A stretch of DNA of 64,000 nucleotides, taken from positions 260,909,895 to 260,973,894 of the forward strand of contig JBOZIK010000001.1 of assembly GCA_051453625.1 (NCBI GenBank), read 5' to 3'. Each line of letters begins with the position of its first letter. The stretch's first letter is position 1. Made by a program: the position numbers and the translations under genes. Of this stretch, positions 22,755 through 34,719 are shown piece after piece. Source of the DNA: Welwitschia mirabilis. Its lineage: Eukaryota > Gnetophyta > Gnetopsida > Welwitschiales. Under the pieces are notes generated by a model that saw nothing but the letters and a program-made list of their open reading frames with translations, searched no databases and had not been told where the DNA came from.

Positions 22755-25700
22755 TAAATCTAAGAGAAAATTCAGACAATGGTAGAGAAGAAGTCCTCTT
22801 CATCGAGGGAAACCTCTAATGCTAGTGCTTCTATCATGTTTGTATCAAAAGGTTGCTTGTATATTTTCAATCTTTCTCCATCAACTTTCTAAGTTTCTTT
22901 AGTAGTTAAGTCAAAAATCTTAGTAGAGCCACTAGAATGTACTTTTTTCATAAGATAAGGACCTAACCATTTTAAAGTCAACTTGTTATATAAAAGATGT
23001 ACCCTAGTGTTGTATAACAAAACTAGTTGACCAAGTTTAAATTTCTTATAAATCAACTTTTTATTATGTTTGAATTTACTTTAGGCTTTGTGAATAAGTT
23101 GATGATGAATAGCTCAAGTTTGTTTTTCATTTAAATGATCTACCTGAGCTAAATGAGTTTTAAGATACTCCTCTAAATTTACAAGATTAAGTTAATGTAT
23201 AGAATGATAAGAATTGTAATAAACATCAATATGTAAAATGTAGACTTTACCGTATACAAGTTGATAAGGTGAAAAACTAAGTGAATTACAGCAAGTGATA
23301 TGATGAGCCTCAAGAACTTCATTTAATTTGAAAGATCATGATTTATTATTGGAAGAAACAATCTTTTTAAGCTTTTTTTTATTTCTCTACTAACATTTTT
23401 AACTTGTCCATTGGTTTGAGGATGATAAGCACAAGCTACTTAAAATTCTATTCCAAGTAGATAAAATAAGTTTTCTAAAAATATGATTGATAAAATGAGT
23501 TCCTTGATCACTAACAAGTATTTAAAAAAATTTAAAACATTGAAAAATTTAATTTCTAACAAAGTTACAAATGGTTTAAGCATCATTTGAGGAAGTAGGT
23601 AGTGCTTCAATCCATTTATTCACATAATCTACCGCTATTAAGATGTAATTTTTATCTTTTAAAGATGGTTTAATTGATTCTATAAAATATATAACCTAAT
23701 AGTTAAAAGGTACAAAATCAAGAATAGATTTGAGAAACATTTCTTATAATCATAAAAGGCTATCAAAACATTGACATGCATCGCACCTTCTGGCATAATC
23801 AAAGGAGTCCTGAAAAAGACCAGGTCAATAAAACTAGGAGTGAAGAATTTCCATGGCTGCATTCTAATTGCTAAAATTCTCACCACAAACATCACCATGA
23901 TAAAGATGAAGGATATCAGATTTGACCCATTCTAGTACACATTTTCTTAGAATTTAGTCCTTACATCTATGATAAATATGGGGCGCTATCCACTCGTAGT
24001 CATCTATCCTATGAAGAAAATAATTTCTTTGATTGTGATTCCAATTTTTTAGTGTTTTTAAAGTGATAAGATAATTGATGATATCTATGTACCATGAAGG
24101 GGAATGAGTAAAATATACACCAAATAGTTGTTCATGTAGAAAAGAATCATTAATATGGAAATCATTAGAAGAAGAAGTAAGGCATGATAAGTCATCTACT
24201 ACATTGTTGTGTTTTCCTTCCTTAACTATGATGGTAAGATTAAATTCTTGTCTTAATAGGATCCATCTAATCAACCTAGCACTAGAATATTTCTTAGAAA
24301 TTAGGTATTTAATCATTACATGATCTATATAAACATTTTTGTGGAAGCCTAAAAGATAATATCTAAGATTATTGAGGCAAAAGATTATTGCTAGCATCTT
24401 CCTCCTAGTAGTTGAGTATTTTGCTTGAGGTTTGGACAATGTTTTATTATGATAATATATGAATTTGAAATCATTTTCATATTTCTGTTCAAGTATCCCA
24501 CCTATAGCAAAATTAGTAGCATAACATATTAACTCAAAATCTTTTTCCTAATCAGGTCCTGTTACAATAGGAGCATAAGAGAGTTTATGTTTAAGTTCAT
24601 CAAAGTAAGCTAACAAGATGTATTTTAATCAAATTTAGCTTCTTTTTCTAGTAATGAGAGTAGGGATTTATAGATTTTAGCATAGTCTTGTATGAAATAG
24701 TAATAAAAACTACAATTTCCAAGAAAAGATTAGAGTTGCTTAATATTAATTGGAGGAGTTACATTTTGAATGATACCAATCTTCTTAGGGTCCATCTTAA
24801 TTCCTCTTTTAGAAATGTAGTGACCTATAACTATTCCAATTTAAACTAAGAATAAGCCCTTTTCTCAACTTAAATAAAGGCCATACTTTATACATCTATC
24901 AAAGACTTTTTGTAATCTTTCTAATATGTGATTAAAGGTTTCTCCAAAGATTGAAAAGTAATCCATAAAGATTTCTATTAAGTCCTCTAACATGTTTAAA
25001 AAAATACCCATCATAGCATGTTAAAAATTTCTAAGAAGGTTACTTAATCCAAAAGACATTCATATAATAGAAAATATCCCAAAAAGTGAAGTAAAAGTTG
25101 TTTTGGCCTAGTCTTTGCTAGCTATGTAAACCTAGTTATAAACACTGTATCCATCTAAAAAGCAATAAAAAGCATGTCCTTGAATTCTATCAAGTATCTA
25201 GTCAAGAAAGCATAGGGAATAATGATTCTTTTTCATGACTTCATTTAGTTTTCTAAAATCTATGAATACTCTTCATTTTATAGCCTTCTTTAGAACTATA
25301 ATTAATGGACTCATACTTTTAATATCTAATATAGCATAAATGATTTTATCATCCATTAAATTAATGATTTCATTCTTAACTACTTGTTTAAGTGATGGAT
25401 TTAATCTTTTTTATGGTTATCTAACAGGCTTCACATTTTCCTCAAGATAGATTTTATGCTGAATAATAGAAGGAATAATGACAAATAAATCTTTATGAGA
25501 CCAAATAAATACACAAATTTTTAAAGTTAAAAGGAAGATCAATGTTAACTCTTATTTAGGCAAGAAATTTTCATTAATCATGAGAGGTTTGTTTTGATTG
25601 TTGTAGAGAAAAATATACTTTAGTACACTAGGAATATTTTTTAGATTCATATTTAAATTAAGATTTGTAATTTTTGACTCATGTAGTGGATGATCTCCCT

Positions 25701-26310
25701 CAAAGTAGTAGTGTTCACTTATTGTTAATAGTTGAATTTCTTCCAGACTAAGGGTTCTATTTATTCTTTATTCTAATCTAAAAAGTGATTTTCTAAATGC
25801 TCAAATTTGGATGTATGAAAAGCTTCTAAGTTTTTAATCTCAAGTGAATCATCATAAAGCATAGGTTCATGTAATGTTAGCCATCTTTCTTTAAGGGGAC
25901 AATGTTGAAGAAATAAGGTTAATTTGATTTTATTTTCTATGTCCCATTCATCACCTAGGTCTTTCTTAGCTACATCAAAAACTCTAAATAAAAATTTTTT
26001 ACTTCCTAGGTAACACTCTATCATCTTAGTTCTTGTATCGATAATGCGATGGGTTGTTGCACAGAAGGATCTTTGTAGAAGAAATGGATAGCCTTCATTA
26101 TGTTTGACTCCTATGAAAACTACATCTATTGGGTAGAATCACTCTTTAATTTAAACCACTAGATCTTTCATAACCCTCAAGGAATTCTTACTAATGTGTC
26201 TACTAATTTTAAAAGAATCTGGATAAGCTCTATTCTACCTTCTAAATTGAGTCTCTTATAAATATGCATTGGCATGATGTTGATACTTAATCCAATTTTG
26301 ATTAAAGCCC
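22755..26310 (-). pseudogene. Family-G pol copy B (protease, RT, RNase H, integrase)
   Basis: Order on the minus strand: protease relic at about 26310-26175 (SINIMPMHIYKRL, like the 'S(I/V)N.(L/M)P...Y..LGLGE' block of Athila-like proteases, with the catalytic DxG lost); a readable linker at 26024-25773; RT to about 24650, whose catalytic box at 24958-24969 reads FMDY instead of FMDD; RNase H/integrase in the longest open stretch, 24439-23954, with SARLIRWILLRQEFNLTI and NVVDDLSCL matching the Athila 'RLIRW.LLLQEFD...N..AD.LSR.' signature; integrase core ILVSDQGTHFIN at 23487-23521; and a nearly open integrase C-terminus ending in SLDEEDFFSTIV near 22760. In an active element these enzymes process Gag-Pol, copy RNA and insert cDNA. 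This copy is dead. Confidence 0.8.
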
Positions 26311-26649
26311 TTTTGATCCTTTTTTTCCATCTAACGTAACACTCATTGTTGTTGGCCCTAGATCCTTAAATTTTAGAGATTTTTATAACACTAAGTTTAT
26401 GAGAGATTGAGCTAAAAATACTTTACTAGGAATAACTTGCTTTTGCTTTGTTCCTGTTAAATCTCTCAATAGTTTAGAGTATTTTGGATTTTCTTGTAAA
26501 AGATTCAAGAATGATAAGTTTATACTCATGTGTTACATGAAGGTTTTGAGCTATTCATTGAAGTTGGATAAGTATTAAGCCTATTAAGCCAAGGCATAGC
26601 TGGTTTCTTTTCTAATTATTATGAAGAATTTTTCTTTTTAATTTTTCTA

Positions 26650-28100
26650 AGAGAAGAGAAGTTTTAATGTTCTAGTATTTCGATATCCTCTTCTTCCTCA
26701 TCATTCTTAATGTTTTTTTAGTATTTTGATGCTTCACAAGGAGGAGGGTTTGCTTCATATCTACTTCATGTTACAACCTTACAATATTTTCTTACTTCAT
26801 TGGGATTTGTAGAGGTTGTATTGCTAATAATCCTTCTGGTCTTTGGTTTGCCAACATGGTTTTGTTAAAGGACATTTACTAAATTTTCAATGTCAGCATT
26901 TATTTTTTCAATGCTAGAGTTTGTCTTTTCTAGTGATTTCTTATATTCATCTATAGAATCTTTAAGTGAATCATCTTGATGTTGAAAGTTTGATGAACTT
27001 TTGTAAAAGTTTAAATTTTCAAATTAGTTTTTAAAAGTTGAAAATTAGTTTGAAAATTTTTGAGTTTTTTGTTAAAGGTTTAAAAATTAGACTGTGTATT
27101 CATCCTAGGTTGTGACTGGTTTCGGTTTTTTAAGTTTAAAAAGTTTTAGTTGAAAGTAAAAATTTCTTCATGTATTTTTTCCTTGTAGATTGGTAATAGT
27201 GAACAACTTTTGGTTATGTGATAGTTATCCTTGTATAAGTTACATGCTATCACAACACTCTTTTCAATTATTGATTTGGAATCTTAGATCAACTTAGTGT
27301 ATTTCTCTAAAGTTGTTATGAATTCTTTAACCAAATTTGTAGGCTTAGTTAATAGTTTATTTACCTCCTTTTCTTATTTTAATTATTTCAAACTTTTAAT
27401 GATTTATCATATAGTACGGTTATGTCTTAATGTAGGCCGCATTTAACTTACTTCTATAAGATCTTCTAAGCTTTTCCAGGCATTTTCTAATGTGAGGTTT
27501 ATTAGGTTTCGATTATAAGATAAATCTATGAGTTGTTTCATTTGGCTATTTAGTCCACTATAAAAGTAATTCATTAGCTCTTCTTATGTGAAAGCATCTA
27601 TTGGATTAAAGTGAATTGTGATAAAGAAGCATTTGTAAGTAAAAGCATAATCCTCATTTGGTCATTGTTGAAAATTAATCACTTCTTTTTTTCTCTTTCT
27701 AATGGTTACTTTACTCATAAATCTTTAATACATACTTCTTGGGCTTGATTTTAAGTTTTTAAACTCTTATGGAGTATAGTTTTTAACCACATTTTTTCCT
27801 TTTCTTTCAATGTAATAGGAAAAATGACCATATATATATGATCTCTAATTCTTTTCTTTCCATTTTTAGAGGTGAGAACTAATTGTTCAATGTCCACAAT
27901 TGTTGGAGGGAATCCTCATCATGTTCACCACTAAAGATGAGATAGGCATTTAAATTGTTTAATTCAACATCATCTCTTGGGGGTAAATCAAAAAGGGTTT
28001 GAATTTTTCATTTTCTATTGGCTATTAGTTTCTTAAGGGTAAGTTTCAAATTAGGGTAAGGGGTTGAAGACCTTATTGCTTACTTTTGTCTTTACACAAC
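26650..28100 (-). pseudogene. Family-G gag relic
   Basis: Minus-strand readings at about 27665-27465 give FTYKCFFITIHFNPIDAF, a stop, then ELMNYFYSGLNSQMKQLID, resembling the Athila gag block 'L...FY.GL....R..(I/L)DAA.GG.....(A/E)(E)AY.L.E'. The capsid region is broken elsewhere by stops. No zinc knuckle was recognised. Domain limits are approximate. Confidence 0.5.
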
Positions 28101-28377
28101 ATTCGACATATTAAAACTATCTTCTTCTAAATTACTTTCTAAAAACTTTTCTCTTATGAAATCAGATTTAAAAAAGATAAACTCATATGAGATATTACAT
28201 GCACCTGGATATTATGTTTTTAGCTCTAATTTGAAGTTGACCAATCCTTTTTTGATGTTTTGTTCTAATAGTAGCCCTTATCTCTAATATTTCTTTCTTG
28301 AATTAACTATGTCATAGCATTATTTAAATAGAAGACAACAAAAAACAAAATAAAAAATAACTAATATTCATTTGTCT

Positions 28378-28774
28378 AGTTGTGGGGATGACATAAGAGA
28401 CAATGAAAATTGCTTATTACTAAACTAAAAATTACTATAATCAAAAAATAGAAAGTAGAAAACAGAATGAGAGCTATCATCCACCTTGTCATGGTGATGA
28501 TAGAGGAAAAAAAAATTATTTTACTATTCAAATAAAAACCAAAAGAAAAATTCATAGATAGAAAGTAAACTGGGAAATATCTGTCATCATTTTTAATGTT
28601 ATTGAGACAACATAGAGGATGACAAACTATTATTCAAAAGCTAAGAAAAACAAAAAACTATGAACTGAAAACTTATAATTCCTAAATAGAAATATAATAT
28701 CGCTATAGATAAATATCCAAACTAAAATCTAATTTACTTACCTAAGTGATAACAATTCTTATGATCCTTAGTAG
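28378..28774 (-). other. Family-G 5' leader with three dyad modules
   Basis: Untranslated leader between primer binding site and gag. Dyad modules of the GTCATCC...GGATGAC type occur at about 28378-28405, 28470-28505 and 28583-28625, roughly 100 bp apart. The same module occurs in U3 of all family-G LTRs. Confidence 0.5.
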
Positions 28775-28795
28775 CCTTCCTCGACAATGATGTTA
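28775..28795 (-). promoter_or_regulatory. Primer binding site, tRNA-Asp type, of family-G element
   Basis: The minus strand reads TAACATCATTGTCGAGGAAGG just inside the 5' LTR. Compared with the Athila-type tRNA-Asp site TGGCGCCGTTGCCGGGGA, nearly all differences are G-to-A or C-to-T. It marks where minus-strand cDNA synthesis would be primed and confirms 28799-30020 as the 5' LTR. Confidence 0.65.
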
Positions 28796-28798
28796 AGA

Positions 28799-30020
28799 TG
28801 TTGTAATGCATAATTTTATAATCCTTTACATCTTACTAAATCCTATTAATCACAAATAAATATATTGCAAAATACAACACTCTAGTATAGATGGAAGTGA
28901 CCCAAATGTCATAAACCCATTGAAGGCATGTAATAGAAGAAGGAAAATTGATTTTTGAAGAGAATATAGTATCCAAAGCTTAGGGACAATGTAGGAAATA
29001 AATATGCAATGCAATGTAAATGCAATTAACCTAGATGAAATCCTATCTGATTACCAAATCAAATTATCAAGAAGATTAACCCTGTATAATATAAATTAGC
29101 CAGAGAGACTATCACTAATCAAGACCAACTTAGGATATCAAGTGAGTCAAATAAATCTAATGTAAAATGATTTTAAACTATCTTCATCAACCTTAACAAA
29201 TGTTTTCCTTAAGACCTATATTATTAATAAGACTATTACCAAATCAAAAACAACATAAATCATAAGGGATATTAACTATATAAATGCATAAAAGAGAAAC
29301 AGAAATTGCATTATCAAACTAACATCTAGGTTACAAAATAAGCGTACCTCAATGGGGGATGCATAGCCCAACACTGAGGAAACGTCTTTCTATAACTTAC
29401 AAGATGGATCTCCTACCCTTCAATCTCTTATGATAAGAATGTTTGGTGCATCAAAGATGGATAGGAAGGTTAGGAGGATTTATTTATACAATACAAAATG
29501 AAAAAACATCATACAGAATGTGCTAAAAATGCTTAAGTCCAAGAAAGAAATGAATGAAATGGATGAAAGTTCGCTAGTAATTTTAGATGTTATCCTTACT
29601 ATCATGGGGATGACTAAGGAGATAACAATACATGCATTACGATCTATCATCCTAGGTGTTGTGTGGATGACCATGGAAATAACACTTGGTTTCATGTCCA
29701 GTCCATGTCAGGATACATTAGTATTTTCATACAACATGTGTAGTGATGTCATCCTACCTATCGTGGGACAATAGAGGGGATGATAGTTCTTCTTATCTTT
29801 TTAACCCAAGAGAAGTCTACCTCTTACATCATTGATCTTCATCCAAAGCACTAAGAATCAGAAAGTGCTTAAAATGCCTCTGAATATGTCAAGAATTACA
29901 TATTTTAGTAATCATTTATCAACTCTCCATAATCCTCAAAATTGCATCTAAATCTATATAAATGTTCTGTAAAATAGCTCATAACACCCCATCAAATACA
30001 TATAATTTGGCGGCATATTA
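28799..30020 (-). repeat. Outer 5' LTR of family-G array (L4)
   Basis: About 1.22 kb, aligning with 13427-14657 from end to end. The minus-strand start reads TAATATGCCGCC (TG changed to TA). TATA at about 29481-29488. Dyad modules at about 29575-29690 and 29745-29785. Followed at 30021 by GTATT, matching GTATC before L1. The ORFs at 29480-29695 and 29520-29774 lie inside the LTR and are not genes. Confidence 0.75.
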
Positions 30021-30025
30021 GTATT

Positions 30026-32050
30026 TAACTTATAAAGTGAATACTCTATTCTTTTATAATTAAAATAGAAGTTATTCATGTTTTTAAAAGAATTTTGAAA
30101 ACATGAAGTCCATCCATTAATATGTTAATTAACATAGTATTATGTTCCTTTATTAATGCTTAAAAAACTTAATTCTTGATGGCTTCCTTTTATTAAATGG
30201 TTCTTTATCATGTTAGTCTTTCATGTTATCATTTTAGTAGTTTTGAAAAGGAATTTTTTCATTAAGCTATATCTAATTTTAATAGTAATGACTCTAGTGA
30301 AGTAATTTTTTTAATTTTATATGGATCATCTATAGTTATGCATTTTAATTTTTTTAAGTTAAGAAATTTACTTAAGAATAATTTTTAAATAATTAATAGT
30401 GAAAAATATTGTTAGAATTTCCTGAAATGGTTTAATGGACCTTTTTTATTTCCTTTGAAAGTTATCAAGATCTATAACTTCCTTAATTATGCTCATCTTT
30501 TTGCTCCTGTATGTAATCATTGATGAAATATGAATGATTTAGATTCAAATTTGAAATCTCACTTCAATTTAATCTCGAAATTACTTACTCTTTCTAGAAT
30601 TAAACTTTTTCTATTGTATTCCTTAGATGAGGGGATTTTACAAGGATCTTCTTCTTAGTAGTCTTGCTTTCTTCTGAGTTTAATGAGGGTTTTCATCACA
30701 CTCTTTATGAACATAATTATACAATTGTTATTTCATAACGATTCTCCTAAGTTTTATAATGTTTTAAGCTAGATTGAAAAGACCACTTTTCTTCTATATA
30801 TTTTTTTCCTTTTTTTCTCTTTTGGTGGTAACAAGTCTTTTCTACATTATTTTCAACTCTTTCTATGAAAGTAAATTAACCTTATTACACTATATTAAAT
30901 ATGAAAATATTATTGTGTAATCACTTTCAATAAAGAATATTCTTATTATGTTTTTTTATATTGAAAAGAATTATATTATTCATTAATTTACCTTTCGAAT
31001 GGAAGTTCAAGATGCCTAATATCATGTAGAACTTAAGTACTTATTATAGGTTTCAATGTATTAGGTAGATAATCCTTTGCTGTCCTGTAAGAACTTATCT
31101 TCTAGCCATATTCTAATATTCCTAACCTTTAGTAACGGATCATTTACTTTCTTTTCATTTCTTATCTCTTATTTTAATCTATGAGCATTTTACTTATCAT
31201 TCTTTTTCCTTGATCTGTAGTCATATGCATTTCTTGAGTTATTTGTTAAAGCCATAAGGAAAGAACAATGTAAGTTTAATATTACATAAGATAATTTTAC
31301 AATAAAAATTTTGGATGAGATCATGTCTTCTCTTATGTGATAGATTTTATGGATTTTGTTACAAACATTTTAGATATTTTTCTTGTAAGAGAAGATATTA
31401 ACTCAAGTTTCTAAGAGATATATTAAGAATGACCTGGTTGGCATCATAAAAGTCTAGACCCCTTATTTATAAAGTGCAATAACTTTTTCCCATTAATTAT
31501 TATTAGTATTTATTAACCTAAAAAAATATCCATTCTAGTAAAGAGAAATAAGAGTTATAAATATATCATTAGTGCATTAACTTAAAATTTTTCATTTTTT
31601 ATGATAAACAAAAATTTTTTAAAGGATAAAATTATCATAAAAGAAATAAAAAATCATTATATACAATGGTACACACTTTTATAGTTAGTGCTATTAAGGA
31701 AGATAAGTTTCATTATACATTTTATTCTATTTTCCAAATGTTATAAGAAATTTAATTCTAATAGCTAATATCTAAAGTCAAAAACCCACTATTACATGAT
31801 GTGAGAGAGCTAAATATAATGTAGTACTAAAACAATAATAAAAATTACATTTTTCTTTCACTCACAAGTGGCTCCATTATATGTTATTCAATTTTGGTAC
31901 TTATATTAAATTATCATGTAAACTACTAATCACATTGTAGTTATTACAAGATTGAATGGTGATATGTTGTGTACTTTAATCCTAAATTAGACTTTACTAA
32001 GTTCTTCCTTGTTAAAAAATGTAGCTTTCCATAAGTTGAATACCTAAGAT
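30026..32050. other. Unassigned AT-rich repeat debris
   Basis: No LTR pair, ORF or tandem repeat recognised. On the minus strand near 31210-31240 a short reading TTDQGK recalls the integrase 'DQG' block, but the context is too decayed to call. It may be the inner or LTR part of the element whose integrase tail lies at 32051-32565. Confidence 0.35.
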
Positions 32051-32565
32051 TCAACTTCCTATTACAATGGTTGGGTCAAATTTACATTTATCTAATATAA
32101 TATTTTCAACATATTTAAGAAGATTCTCCTTTTTGATTTTTAAATAATGTTTTGTTTTTGATTTTGCCAAGTTTGCATTCTTATAGCAAGGTAATAGATC
32201 TTGAAAATTAAACAACTTTGTTATTTGCATGCTTGATGGGAGGTCAATCTTGCAAACATTAGTAAATTTTTTTTTGTGATTATAGAGAAAGGACCAATTC
32301 TTCTTAACATCAACTTGGAATATCATCTTGGTTATTATACACATGCTAAAACAAAATCACTCACTTCATACTCTACTAATCAATAATGCTCATCTACATA
32401 ATCTTTATACTTGCCATTGGATTTTTCAATTTTCTTATTTACATTAATAAATTATTTAATTCATGATGCCATAAATTACCTAATTCACTTTTCCACTCTT
32501 CATTACTACTATCTAGCATGCTTAGAATGCATGGCCTTAAATCATAAATAATTTCAAAACTAGAT
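32051..32565 (-). pseudogene. Ty3 integrase C-terminal fragment
   Basis: Minus-strand reading: NGKSSFEIIYDLRP (the 'TGKSPFE(I/V)VYG.(R/K)P' block after the integrase core) at about 32565-32520, a broken stretch with VDEH, then IGPFSII and FTNVCKIDLPSSMQITKLF (like 'IGP..I....N.Y.(V/I)(D/E)LP......(I/V)FN(V/I)(A/S)DL.PY') within the open stretch 32344-32051. Upstream integrase and RT are absent: the fragment begins at the left edge of host repeat copy A. The 97-codon open stretch is a remnant, not a host gene. Confidence 0.65.
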
Positions 32566-34131
32566 TTCCCATTATAATGTGGGATTTTTATATCTCACTT
32601 GTCAACCATTATCCATTTCCATTTATACTTCTTTTTTAAAGAAGATTTATGTTTTATTTTCAATGAATCCTTATGTATCTACCAATCTTACATCTATAAT
32701 ATGTAATGATAAATTTAAGAGGGAAAATTATACTTAAAGCCTTGTGATGTAGATCTCTTTTCTTTTTTCTTTGAGTTCTCTAGCTTCTTTTTAAGCCTCT
32801 GAAGATTTAATTAGATTTACATTTTATATTTCTTCTTAGTAATGTAATTATAAAATGGTCATTACTATAGTTGGTTATCATGTGGCATGTCCAACCAATG
32901 TCTCCAAGTTTTTGGAGCAGTGATATTTTACAATATCTTTTGCCTATAAGCTAAATTTTAAATCTAAGACTGCTAGTTTTATTGGGGTTACTAATGCACC
33001 ATAGGTATTCTATACATAAAAGAAAATAAATAAAGGGGCAAGTAAGATACATCCTAAGATTTATTCCAAACAGAAATTGAAAACAAAAAGGTATGCTACT
33101 ACAGCTCTAGTCATCCATGCACAAGCCACGAACATGATTTTTGCATCTACCAAAGTAGTTCCATAGAGTAAAACTAGAGGGCTTTGTTTTTTTATCAAAA
33201 AAAAAATGTTGATATGGATGTATCTATAATATCCAACCTTTAACAAATGCATTCTCTAATCAAAAGATTTTGACCCATTATTGTTTTCAACATATAAAAA
33301 ACATTCTTCCCTTCTTCTATTCCATGGTTACTAGAAAATGGATAGCTCCTTCATAAAAGAGACAGATAAATAGCTCAGAGATTAAAACTAGTGACTTCAA
33401 CTTTTCTTTGGATGGCATAAATGACAAAGAGTATTAGCCTAATTTCCCCAAGGAAGAAAAATGACAAAGGGATCAACAAATATAAACACATAAAAATGGC
33501 ATCAAGGATACATGGCAATTGATGTAAATAATGCTATTCATCATCTTTGATAATCCTCATTGCCATCTTCACCACTAATTCATTTTGATTTCAATTAAAA
33601 TGATCACAATAATAAGAAAATAAATCATCATTGTTGCCTTTAAAGCCTATTTAACCTTCAAACAAACTCGAAGTCTCTCAAAATGGTAAATAAACTTCTT
33701 CTATTATGATTCATATTTCTTCTCTGTTAGATTTCAGTGTCAGTCCCTAATGCCCAATAATGGTGATCCTCTTCTTTAGTCATTAGATTTCCAATTAAAA
33801 AGGATGATGAAAAGATCCTTAGTGAGAAATGGATACTTCCAATTACTATTTCTTTATTCTTTGAAAATTGGAGATACTATCTTAATGCTTATCATGATTA
33901 ATAGGTGTTGAAAGATGGAGGAATAAAAGATGAGAACATAACTGTGTTTATGTTTGATAGTATTATTAGTGCCTTCATACTAAAAGTGTTTGTAATAAAG
34001 GAAATTAATTTTAAAATAGGTAGATGAAAGTAATCAAATTACATTTCACAGTAAATCTAGGCATAGTAGTTTTAAAAGCACTAATGCCAATTAGTTCTTG
34101 AGTGCACTACCTACAACTACTACAAGTCTAC
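32565..34131 (+). repeat. Host repeat copy A, left part (uninterrupted at the copy-B insertion site)
   Basis: Aligns with 48075-48665, 49851-50183 and 63100-63725. Copy A runs straight through both places where copy B is interrupted, so it serves as a near-'empty site' for the 50184-63099 element. The minus-strand ORF at 33061-33252 is not conserved in copy B. The unit carries the legumain fragment at 33683-33975. The left edge abuts the integrase fragment at 32565. Confidence 0.72.
33683..33975 (+). pseudogene. Legumain (vacuolar processing enzyme) N-terminal fragment, copy A
   Basis: Legumains are vacuolar asparaginyl endopeptidases (peptidase family C13). From an ATG the frame gives MVNKLLLL, stop, FIFLLC, consistent with a former signal peptide. 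It continues to IRFPIKKDDEKILSEKWILP (where legumains have an acidic stretch then 'G(T/K)(R/K)WAVL(I/V)AGS') and ends GGIKDENITVFMFDSI, matching 'GG(L/I)K.ENI(I/V)VFMYDDIA'. There are six or seven in-frame stops but the frame is kept from end to end. One stop, TAA at 33758-33760, is shared with copy B. The catalytic His and Cys lie downstream in the family and are absent. Confidence 0.72.
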
Positions 34132-34394
34132 CATCTACATTAAACAAAAGATGTAGTCAGATATACTGGCAAGAATGAAATAGAGAATAGGAAACTTAGC
34201 TAGAAGAAAATAAGGAGGTAACATTTTAAAGGAGGGGGTATCCAAGTTGGTAAGGTTGCATAAAAGGAAGGTTTTAAAAAGAAAAAGATGAGTGTGGTCA
34301 GAAGTAAGGGGGAAGATAACAAAACTACACAATATAAATATAGAACATAGTAGGGGGTACATAAGAAAGAAGAAAGGAAAATTCATTAGGCCAA
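34132..34394. other. Extra segment in copy A, left half (absent from copy B)
   Basis: Copy B passes directly from AAGTCT to CATTTGAGGC at about 63725-63735. In copy A about 263 bp here and 144 bp at 39502-39645 intervene. The 5.1-kb Ty3 element lies in the middle of this segment. It could be a small insertion that preceded the Ty3 element, or a deletion in B. No terminal inverted repeats seen. Confidence 0.5.
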
Positions 34395-34399
34395 TGAGT
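34395..34399. repeat. Target site duplication TGAGT (left)
   Basis: Identical to 39497-39501 on the far side of the 34400-39496 element. A perfect 5-bp duplication is typical of Ty3 integration. Confidence 0.88.
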
Positions 34400-34691
34400 T
34401 GATGCAATGAGAAACTGTTTAATAGTCACTCTAAGGGTGATTAGCCTTTAAATACAAGAATCTAATCCTTTATTCCATCCCCTTAAAATAGCACATAATC
34501 CACTTATTCATAGGACATAAATCCTTTTAATGAAAATTCCTAACCAATGTGGGACTAAAGAAAAAGCAGGGAAATAACAATATATGCCAAATAGCAAAAT
34601 ATAAAAATAAAACTATGAGGTCATATCATTCCTTCCTTCTTAACTGGGCTCGACTCGATCCATGAAGTCACTAGCAGTACATTCCATGTCA
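34400..34691 (-). repeat. 3' LTR of the 34400-39496 element
   Basis: 292 bp, TG...CA at both ends. Directly preceded (minus strand) by the purine tract AAGTGGAAGAGA. Confidence 0.9.
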
Positions 34692-34719
34692 GTCTCTTCC
34701 ACTTAAGAAAAACTCACCC

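Larger units (their letters stand above)
13427..30020 (-). mobile_element. Array of Athila-like family-G Ty3 elements (LTR-int-LTR-int-LTR)
   Basis: The outer LTRs (13427-14657 and 28799-30020) are full length and flanked by GTATC (13422-13426) and GTATT (30021-30025), a likely 5-bp target duplication with one transition. Between them are two further LTR segments (about 16280-17758 and 20753-21172) and two co-linear pol copies about 4.8 kb apart (about 18190-20640 and 22755-26310), all minus strand. The simplest reading is two units sharing a middle LTR, with a truncated third element inserted at about 16206-18190. Left-hand pol and middle LTR both stop at the 100-N gap, so part of the array is missing from the assembly. 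The Athila-like label rests on RNase H, gag and primer-site similarity. Confidence 0.65.

Noticed and set aside
33061-33252. 63-codon minus-strand ORF in host repeat copy A
   Set aside because: The frame is not conserved in copy B (48545-48665), so it is a chance ORF.
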